A stretch of 5,979 nt of DNA from a bacterium (GTDB lineage: Bacteria; Krumholzibacteriota; Krumholzibacteria; LZORAL124-64-63). The stretch is from positions 1-5,979 of the forward strand of contig JAUUZX010000116.1 in the NCBI GenBank assembly GCA_030592025.1, given 5' to 3'. A model generated the notes under the pieces. The model did not search any database. It worked only from the letters and a program-made list of their open reading frames with translations, and was not told where the DNA came from. The translations under genes were made by a program, and so were the position numbers. Positions 1-5,979 of this stretch are shown in pieces (position 1 is the stretch's first letter; every line of letters starts with the position of its first letter).

Positions 1-2
1 CT

Positions 3-323
3 CTGGTGTTGCTGGCCGCCGAATCCAACGTCACCGCCGACGACAACTCCATGGTGACCGGGCTGATCTCGGTCATCGACGGCCAACTCCACTTCTCGGG
101 CAACACCTGCTCCGGGGTACAGATCATCGACGATTACATAACGCCGGGCCTGCAGAACGACCCGGTGGCCGACAACGACGGGTTGTTGCCCGGCATGGTC
201 ATGACGCGCATGGACTGGGACGGCAACGGTTGCTGCGACTACCCGCCGGAGTGGAACAATACGGATGAGTTCGGAGCCTGCACGGTGTGCACCGGCGTGG
301 GGGGCAAGTCGAACTGGCGCTAG
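3..323 (+). CDS. C-terminal fragment of an unrecognised protein, probably extracellular
   Basis: The reading frame is already open at the left edge and closes with TAG at 321-323, so this is the 3' end of a longer gene. The GTG at position 6 is only an internal codon. About 106 residues are visible. They are acidic and rich in Asn, Gly and Asp, with no hydrophobic membrane segment. Two short Asp/Asn/Gly clusters (ADNDG and DWDGNG) look like calcium-loop sequence, and a Cys cluster follows (GCCD, then ACTVC about 16 residues later). This style suits a secreted protein, and a similar GCCD...ACxxC pattern occurs in the exported protein encoded at 2208-4178. I recognise no family and assign no function. 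Confidence is good that it is coding, because the frame is open to the edge and the codon use matches the rest of the window, but low for its role. Confidence 0.6.
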   Translation: MVLLAAESNVTADDNSMVTGLISVIDGQLHFSGNTCSGVQIIDDYITPGLQNDPVADNDGLLPGMVMTRMDWDGNGCCDYPPEWNNTDEFGACTVCTGVGGKSNWR

Positions 324-415
324 CCGGCATCCAGTTAAGGCGACAAAAACGGCATGTAACAACCACAACGGACCATTAAACTGTCTGAAGTGGCGTGATA
401 ACGATATATTCAACG

Positions 416-470
416 CTTGACATAAGCCGCCATCCTTGACATTTTAAATAGTGAATCACCGATTAAATAG
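416..470 (+). promoter_or_regulatory. Candidate hipBA promoter/operator with two 19-bp-spaced direct repeats
   Basis: The 8-mer CTTGACAT occurs at 416-423 and again at 435-442. The 8-mer TTAAATAG occurs at 444-451 and again at 463-470. Each pair is spaced exactly 19 bp start to start. TTGACA (417-422 and 436-441) matches the sigma70 -35 consensus. AT-rich hexamers suitable as -10 elements lie downstream, for example ATTTTA 441-446 (18-bp spacer from the first box) and GATTAA 461-466 (19-bp spacer from the second box). The -10 matches are poor, so the exact promoter is uncertain. The last repeat ends two bases before the hipB Shine-Dalgarno. HipB-type proteins usually repress their own operon by binding repeated operators, so an operator role is plausible. 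It is inferred from the repeats, not shown. Confidence 0.45.
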
Positions 471-472
471 AC

Positions 473-480
473 AAAGGAGG
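473..480 (+). promoter_or_regulatory. Strong Shine-Dalgarno that sets the hipB start
   Basis: AAAGGAGG at 473-480 sits six bases before the GTG at 487. This near-perfect site favours the GTG at 487 over the earlier in-frame GTG at 451, which has no purine-rich site upstream and would place the Shine-Dalgarno inside the coding region. Confidence 0.8.
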
Positions 481-486
481 CGTCTT

Positions 487-837
487 GTGAAATTCCTCAA
501 CGACAATTCCGACGACGCGACGCTCCGGGAACTGGGGAGCCGCATCGCCACCTCCCGGTTGAACCGGAACCTGACCCAGGACGACCTGGCCAAGGAAGCG
601 GGCATCTCCAAGCGGACGCTCCAGCGGGTCGAGCAGGGCGAGTCCACCCATGTCACGAACCTGATCCGGATCCTGAGGGCGTTGGGTCTTCTGGAGAACC
701 TGGAAGGTCTCATTCCCGAGCCGGCCATCAGCCCCGTCCAGCAGATGAAGATGCGGGGCAAGCAGCGCAGGCGCGCCTCGTCCCGTTCCGAACAACCGGC
801 AAGGAAATCACCGTGGTCCTGGGGGGATGAAGAATGA
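487..837 (+). CDS. hipB: HipB-like antitoxin, XRE-family HTH repressor
   Basis: This 116-residue protein is the predicted DNA-binding antitoxin of a HipBA toxin-antitoxin pair. It should neutralise the downstream kinase and repress the shared promoter. The XRE/Cro-type helix-turn-helix spans about residues 14-66: an LGSRIATSRLNRNLTQ helix, then DDLAKEAGISKRTLQRVEQGES, where GISKRTLQRVEQG carries the recognition helix. A hydrophobic helix (LIRILRALGLLENL) follows, as in related HTH antitoxins. From residue 84 the tail is strongly basic (KMRGKQRRR), and the protein ends in SPWSWGDEE. The start is GTG at 487, set by the strong Shine-Dalgarno at 473-480. The stop TGA overlaps the hipA start as ATGA, so the two genes are probably translationally coupled. 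An alternative is a general XRE regulator, but its position directly before a HipA kinase makes antitoxin the better call. Confidence 0.88.
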   Translation: MKFLNDNSDDATLRELGSRIATSRLNRNLTQDDLAKEAGISKRTLQRVEQGESTHVTNLIRILRALGLLENLEGLIPEPAISPVQQMKMRGKQRRRASSRSEQPARKSPWSWGDEE

Positions 838-2138
838 CCGTCGCCGAGGTCAAGCTCTGGGGAAGGACGATCGGTGCGGTGAGCTGGGACGACGCGTCGG
901 GGTTCGCCAACTTCGAATACGATCGGGATTTCCAGGACAGCGGGATCGAAGTCGCGCCCTTCACCATGGAACTCTCGGACCGGATCTACGGGTTCCCGGC
1001 CCTTCCGCGCGCAACGTTCCACGGGTTGCCGGGGCTCCTGGCCGACTCGTTGCCCGATGATTTCGGCAACGCCCTGATCGACGCCTGGCTGGCCAGGGAG
1101 GGGCGCGCCCCAGGCAGCTTCAACGCCGTCGAGCGTCTTTGCTACACCGGCGCCCGGGGCATGGGTGCGCTGGAATATTTCCCGACGCTAGGGCCGTCGG
1201 CCGCGGGGTCGGACCCCGTCGACGTCCGGGCCCTGGTCGAGTTGGCCAGCGAGATCCTCACGCGACGCAACCAGCTGGCCGGCTCCTTCGCCCCCTTCGA
1301 GCGGCAGGACTCCCTGCAGTCGATCCTGCGGGTGGGCACGTCGGCGGGGGGCGCCAGGGCCAAGGCCGTCATCGCCTGGAATCCCGAGACGGATGAAGTG
1401 CGGTCGGGGCAGGCGGCGGCGGATGAGGGGTTCTCGAATTGGATCCTGAAATTCGATGGCGTGTCGGGCAACAAGGACAAGGAGCTCGAGGACCCCGCCG
1501 GGTATGGTCTCATCGAGTACGCTTACCACAGGATGGCCATAGCGGCCGGGATCGACATGACCGAGTGCCGGTTGCTCGAGGAGAACGGCCGCAGCCACTT
1601 CATGACCCGGCGCTTCGACCGCACGGATGCCGGGCAGAAGATCCACATGCAGTCGCTGGGCGCCATGGAGCATTTCGATTTCAAGAAGGCCGGGGCCCAT
1701 TCCTACGAGCAGGCCCTGCGCACGATCCGTCGGCTTGAGATGCCCATGGAGAAGCTCGAGGAGCAGTACCGGCGCATGGCGTTCAACGTGATCGGGCGCA
1801 ACCAGGACGACCACGTCAAGAACATCGCCTTCCTCATGAACCGCTCAGGATCGTGGACGCTCTCCCCCGCCTTCGATGTGACCTACAGTTACAACCCGGA
1901 CGGGATGTGGACGCGGGATCACCAGATGTCGCTGAACGGCAAGCGCGACCACTTCGACCTAGATGATTTCAAGGCCTGCGCGAAGAGCGTGGCGATCCGG
2001 CGCGGTCGCGCGGAGGAGATCCTGCAGCAGGTGCGGCAGGCGGTTTTGCAGTGGCGGGGTTTTGCGGAGGAGGCGGGGGTGCCGGGGGATGTTGCCGAGA
2101 GCATTGGGGGGACTCACCGGTTGGACTTGGTGGGTTGA
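834..2138 (+). CDS. hipA: HipA-family serine/threonine kinase toxin
   Basis: This 434-residue protein has the length and two-part architecture of HipA toxins (E. coli HipA is 440 residues). Residues 1-105 form the N-terminal HipA subdomain, with LWGRTIGAVSWDD and the GLPGLLADSLPDDFGNALID segment. The kinase-like HipA C-terminal region begins around residue 160. Visible elements are the Gly-rich loop TSAGGARAK (168-177), whose Ser170 aligns with the Ser150 autophosphorylation site of E. coli HipA, and Lys177, the usual ATP-binding lysine. The conserved TRRFDR (258-263) and the catalytic NQDDHVKN (323-330) follow. In the latter, Asp325 matches E. coli Asp309. Asp348 in SPAFDV lies 23 residues on, like E. 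coli Asp332 for magnesium binding. All core catalytic residues are present, so an active kinase is expected. E. coli HipA phosphorylates glutamyl-tRNA synthetase and triggers dormancy; the target here is unknown. The intact N-terminal subdomain and two-gene layout argue against a split HipBST system. Confidence 0.92.
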   Translation: MTVAEVKLWGRTIGAVSWDDASGFANFEYDRDFQDSGIEVAPFTMELSDRIYGFPALPRATFHGLPGLLADSLPDDFGNALIDAWLAREGRAPGSFNAVERLCYTGARGMGALEYFPTLGPSAAGSDPVDVRALVELASEILTRRNQLAGSFAPFERQDSLQSILRVGTSAGGARAKAVIAWNPETDEVRSGQAAADEGFSNWILKFDGVSGNKDKELEDPAGYGLIEYAYHRMAIAAGIDMTECRLLEENGRSHFMTRRFDRTDAGQKIHMQSLGAMEHFDFKKAGAHSYEQALRTIRRLEMPMEKLEEQYRRMAFNVIGRNQDDHVKNIAFLMNRSGSWTLSPAFDVTYSYNPDGMWTRDHQMSLNGKRDHFDLDDFKACAKSVAIRRGRAEEILQQVRQAVLQWRGFAEEAGVPGDVAESIGGTHRLDLVG

Positions 2139-2161
2139 GAGGACGGTCAGGATATATGGAA

Positions 2162-2189
2162 GGGGCCCCGGATCGAACTCCGGGGCCCC
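2162..2189. terminator. Perfect GC-rich hairpin between convergent genes, likely bidirectional terminator
   Basis: GGGGCCCCGGA at 2162-2172 pairs perfectly with TCCGGGGCCCC at 2179-2189 around a 6-base loop (TCGAAC). The hairpin starts 23 bases after the hipA stop. It lies 18 bases beyond the stop of the minus-strand secreted-protein gene, so it suits both. The T tract is weak on each side: GCTTCGTT on the plus strand, TTCCATATAT on the minus strand. Termination is therefore inferred from stem stability and position; the element could instead act mainly as a 3'-end stabiliser. Confidence 0.75.
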
Positions 2190-2207
2190 GCTTCGTTGCG
2201 CCATCGA

Positions 2208-4178
2208 TCACCTCAACAACGCCATCCGCATCGACTCCGTCCTGCCCAGCGCCGTGAACCGCGCGAGGTACACCCCGCTGCTCACGAGTCGACCGTTGGC
2301 GTCGCGTCCGTTCCAGGAGACGTGGCTCGTGCCCTCGGGCAACGGACCGTCCCAGAGACTGCGGACGACGTGCCCCCTCAGGTCGTAGACCGTCAGCACG
2401 CCCCGGTCGGTTGCGGCCGGCAGGGTGAGCTGGATCTCCGTGGCCGGGTTGAAGGGGTTGGGGACGTTCTGATGCAGTTGCAGCCTCGCCATGCCCGGAC
2501 TATCGGGCACGCCCGACACATCGCAGCCGTGGAGGTAGTGGGCTTGGGCGATGTTGATGGACGCCTGGGTGACCACCGGGCACCGGTAGGATCCTACGAG
2601 GTCGAGGCACCAGTTGCGGGTGAACCGGGCGGCGTTCCAGGCCGTGATGTCGGCGGTGTCGATGAGGTCGAAGGTGCCGGCGGCCGGCACGTAGCGCACG
2701 ATGTTGATGGTCTGCACCGTCTTGCGGATGTCGAGGGAGCAGCCCTCGTACTGCAGGTTCATGCGCAGGTCGAGGCAGGCGTCGGGCCAGCGGCAGATCC
2801 CCCGCGGTTCGAACAGGAAATCGAGCTCGCCGTTGAGGTCGGTTGCGCCGGCCTGGGGGGTCAGGCTGAAGGTGTTGGCGCGGTCGCTGCCGAGCTCGTC
2901 GTGCAGGGTGACCCGGAAGCCGCCGGCCGGCAGCCCTGGCACCGGTGCGCCGGTCTGGTCGCGCATGACCACCGTGATGATGTCGTTGGGCGAGAGGTCG
3001 TCGCCGGGGCAACTGATGTACCGGTTACTGCCCTGCACGAGGTAGGACATCTCGCAGGGGGTCGGTGCGCCGAGGCAGGCGGTGACCTCGCGGGGCGGTT
3101 CGTGGCAGTCGGCGAAGATGGCGTTCACCAGGACGAAATCATCCGTGTGGTGGGGACCGCCGGCGATGCTCTGCACCATGAACTGGCACATGAATGCCGG
3201 CTCGGACGTGATGTAGGGCGCCGTCATCGAGAGGTGGGTGCCGCCCGCGACGGGTTGGTGGATCTGCATGTCCGTGAACGGCGCGAGGACCGAGGGCGAG
3301 CCGAGGAGGACCAGCCCCGGCGGCAGGACCAGCTCGAATTCCGTGCCCGTGAGGCAGACGAAATCCTTGGCCACCAGCTTGAGGAAGGCGAACCCGCCGG
3401 GGATGAGAACGATCTCGTCCCGCAGGGTCGCCGGATCGTTGTCGTCGTCGAAGTCGAGCTGGATGCAGCCCGCGAAGAGGGTCGTGTCCACCTCCGCGAC
3501 GCCGGCCGGGGAGAATGAGGCCGCGTCGAGTCGTTTCGTGCCGTAGAAGTGGTCGGTGAAGATGACCCGATCGGCCAGGGAGACGCAGCCGTCGCCGTCG
3601 TAGTCGCACTGGAGGCAGGCCTCGGTGTCGTCGCAGCAGCCGTAGGCTTGGGCCAGGACGACGATGTCCTCAAGGTTGATGATGCCGTCGTGGTTCAGGT
3701 CCGGCGTGCGGAACTCCACCGGGATGCCGGCGCCGCCGTTGTCGATGACCGCCGTGCCGCCGCCCTGGGTCACCTCCACCCCGATGATGCCGTGCACCAG
3801 GGTGGCCGAGACCGCGAGGGTTCCGGTGAGGAAGATGCGGCCTTCGTCGTCGGTGACCCCGGAGGCCAGGGCCGGCGTGCCGAACCGGACCATGGTGCCG
3901 GACAGGTTGATGATGTCGAAGGCCGAGCCGGGGATGCCGGCGACCGGGTCACCAAGGGTGTCGTAGCAGTGCACGACGATGCCGACGTCGCCCAGGGGGT
4001 CGCCGGTACCGTTGCCGACGGTGAGAAGGTTGAAGTCGCAGAGGGCCTCGGCGTGGGAGAAGAGAGGGTCGATGAGGTTTTGGGCGGGGCACAGGCCGGC
4101 GGGGAGCGTAAGGAGCAGGGCGAGGATGAGCGCCGGAGGGATCGGGCCACGGAAAGTGGGGCTTGATCGCGAATGCAT
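2208..4178 (-). CDS. Exported dockerin- and FlgD-Ig-like multidomain protein with internal duplication
   Basis: This 656-residue protein starts at ATG 4178 behind AGGAGGT (4187-4193, 8-base spacer). Residues 1-32 look like a Sec signal peptide: early Arg residues, then a hydrophobic core PALILALLLTLPAGL and CPA before the likely cut. Next come an Ig-like beta region (about 64-155) and a dockerin-type pair of calcium loops: D160/N162/D164/D171 and D192/D194/D196/D203, with a Cys-rich linker between. A beta-rich segment of unknown family follows (about 215-385). A second Ig-like region (398-480) and a second dockerin-like region (about 499-552) come after, the latter without calcium ligands. 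The C-terminus (about 568-656) is a FlgD-Ig-like module: NVPNPFNPAT, then LTVYDLRGHVVRSL, SWNGRDANGR and SSGVYLARF. About 20 Cys residues suggest disulfides outside the cytoplasm. No enzymatic domain is visible. A structural or surface-adhesion role is possible but unproven. It is a monocistronic unit convergent with hipA and divergent from acs. Confidence 0.88.
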   Translation of the reverse strand: MHSRSSPTFRGPIPPALILALLLTLPAGLCPAQNLIDPLFSHAEALCDFNLLTVGNGTGDPLGDVGIVVHCYDTLGDPVAGIPGSAFDIINLSGTMVRFGTPALASGVTDDEGRIFLTGTLAVSATLVHGIIGVEVTQGGGTAVIDNGGAGIPVEFRTPDLNHDGIINLEDIVVLAQAYGCCDDTEACLQCDYDGDGCVSLADRVIFTDHFYGTKRLDAASFSPAGVAEVDTTLFAGCIQLDFDDDNDPATLRDEIVLIPGGFAFLKLVAKDFVCLTGTEFELVLPPGLVLLGSPSVLAPFTDMQIHQPVAGGTHLSMTAPYITSEPAFMCQFMVQSIAGGPHHTDDFVLVNAIFADCHEPPREVTACLGAPTPCEMSYLVQGSNRYISCPGDDLSPNDIITVVMRDQTGAPVPGLPAGGFRVTLHDELGSDRANTFSLTPQAGATDLNGELDFLFEPRGICRWPDACLDLRMNLQYEGCSLDIRKTVQTINIVRYVPAAGTFDLIDTADITAWNAARFTRNWCLDLVGSYRCPVVTQASINIAQAHYLHGCDVSGVPDSPGMARLQLHQNVPNPFNPATEIQLTLPAATDRGVLTVYDLRGHVVRSLWDGPLPEGTSHVSWNGRDANGRLVSSGVYLARFTALGRTESMRMALLR

Positions 4179-4186
4179 GTTCGCTG

Positions 4187-4193
4187 ACCTCCT
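4187..4193 (-). promoter_or_regulatory. Shine-Dalgarno of the secreted-protein gene
   Basis: The minus strand reads AGGAGGT here, eight bases before the ATG at 4178-4176. It supports that start, which also gives the protein a well-formed signal peptide. Confidence 0.75.
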
Positions 4194-4292
4194 GTTGGGG
4201 ATGGGCGGTAGGGGGGGTGCTGGTCGGGAGCCGAGGTGCGTCAGGGACGGGGCGCAGATGGGCCCAGTCCCTCCATGCCCCTGAATGAAAAC

Positions 4293-4301
4293 ATGATATC
4301 A
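4293..4301 (-). promoter_or_regulatory. Weak candidate extended -10 for the secreted-protein gene
   Basis: The minus strand reads TGATATCAT, an extended -10 form (TGn followed by TATCAT), in a small AT-rich island about 115 bases upstream of the start codon. No recognisable -35 lies at the expected distance. The 8-bp palindrome TGATATCA (4294-4301) overlaps it and could equally be a protein-binding half-site or chance. Confidence 0.25.
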
Positions 4302-4360
4302 GTGTTATGGTGCGGCCGCTAGCCGGAGCCCTCCGCGTTGACCCGCCGCCGGCACAACCC

Positions 4361-4389
4361 TTGTCTCTCCCCCAGGAAATTGGTATAAG
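4361..4389 (+). promoter_or_regulatory. Sigma70-like extended -10 promoter of the acetyl-CoA synthetase gene
   Basis: TTGTCT at 4361-4366 (-35), a 17-base spacer, and TATAAG at 4384-4389 (-10) form a good sigma70-type promoter. TGG at 4381-4383 adds the extended -10 TGn motif. Transcription would start near 4396, giving a leader of roughly 65 bases before the ATG at 4462. The spacing and both hexamers are visible in the sequence; activity is inferred. Confidence 0.6.
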
Positions 4390-4412
4390 TTCATCCTCTA
4401 TCGACTCTTGTC

Positions 4413-4431
4413 GCCGCGTCCACCTCGCGGC
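4413..4431 (+). promoter_or_regulatory. Small GC hairpin in the predicted acs leader
   Basis: GCCGCG at 4413-4418 pairs perfectly with CGCGGC at 4426-4431 around a 7-base loop (TCCACCT). It lies between the predicted transcription start and the Shine-Dalgarno GAGGAG (4450-4455). The heptamer GCGGCAC at 4427-4433 recurs at 4455-4461, directly before the ATG. The 5' arm could therefore pair with either copy, and pairing with the second would cover the start-codon spacer. A regulatory role is speculative. Confidence 0.35.
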
Positions 4432-4461
4432 ACCGACGACGACCCCCATGAGGAGCGGCAC

Positions 4462-5979
<1,518 letters not shown>

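Noticed and set aside
451..486. Earlier in-frame GTG (451) as the hipB start, adding 12 residues
   Set aside because: It lies within the repeat/promoter region and lacks an upstream Shine-Dalgarno, whereas AAAGGAGG is placed ideally for GTG 487.
2056..2111. G-quadruplex in the hipA 3' end
   Set aside because: Four G-runs exist but two of the three gaps are 15 bases or longer, so a stable intramolecular quadruplex is unlikely.
2166..2189. tRNA T-arm-like sequence (GTTCGATCC on the minus strand)
   Set aside because: The 7-base T-loop register does not give a paired 5-bp stem, and no anticodon arm, D arm or acceptor stem is found nearby. The sequence is better explained by the perfect 11-bp hairpin.
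2196..3518. 440-codon open frame on the plus strand opposite the secreted-protein gene
   Set aside because: It overlaps hipA's terminator hairpin neighbourhood and is antisense to a protein with a signal peptide, calcium loops and a FlgD-like tail. It is a low-complexity Gly/Val/Arg/Asp product with no own ribosome site or known domain.
4080..4095. Lipoprotein signal (Cys30 in the secreted protein's leader)
   Set aside because: The residues before Cys30 are A-G-L, with Leu at -1. That does not fit the lipobox, which needs Gly, Ala or Ser there, so a Sec type I cut is preferred.

Overview
The window reads as ordinary bacterial chromosome of high G+C content, with strongly C/G-ending codons and Shine-Dalgarno-led genes. 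The best clue to the host is the minus-strand secreted protein. It combines a dockerin-type calcium-binding module with a C-terminal FlgD-Ig-like tail that opens with the segment NVPNPFNPAT. Such tails are very common in exported proteins of the FCB superphylum and its high-GC uncultured relatives (Eisenbacteria, Krumholzibacteriota, Latescibacterota and similar). That placement is an inference from protein style and base composition; no marker gene is present.

Layout. (1) Positions 3-323 (+) hold the 3' end of an unrecognised gene that enters from the left edge. (2) Positions 324-486 are an AT-rich intergenic stretch with two sets of 19-bp-spaced direct repeats; it is probably the promoter/operator of the next pair. 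(3) Positions 487-2138 (+) hold a complete two-gene HipBA-type toxin-antitoxin operon: a GTG-started HTH antitoxin/repressor and a full-length HipA-family Ser/Thr kinase, overlapping by ATGA. (4) Positions 2162-2189 form a perfect 11-bp GC hairpin between convergent genes, probably a shared terminator. (5) Positions 2208-4178 (-) encode a 656-residue exported multidomain protein. (6) Positions 4179-4461 are a divergent intergenic region with a good sigma70-like promoter facing right and a small hairpin in the predicted leader. (7) Positions 4462-5979 (+) hold the first 506 codons of an AMP-forming acetyl-CoA synthetase, cut by the right edge.

The genes do not form one pathway. HipB and HipA work together as repressor/antitoxin and kinase toxin. 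The secreted protein and acetyl-CoA synthetase are separate transcription units on either side of a divergent promoter region. I do not see a convincing new multi-gene system. The most unusual item is the secreted protein, which contains a collinear internal duplication (Ig-like region plus dockerin-like region, twice). The first dockerin copy keeps both calcium loops and the second has lost them.
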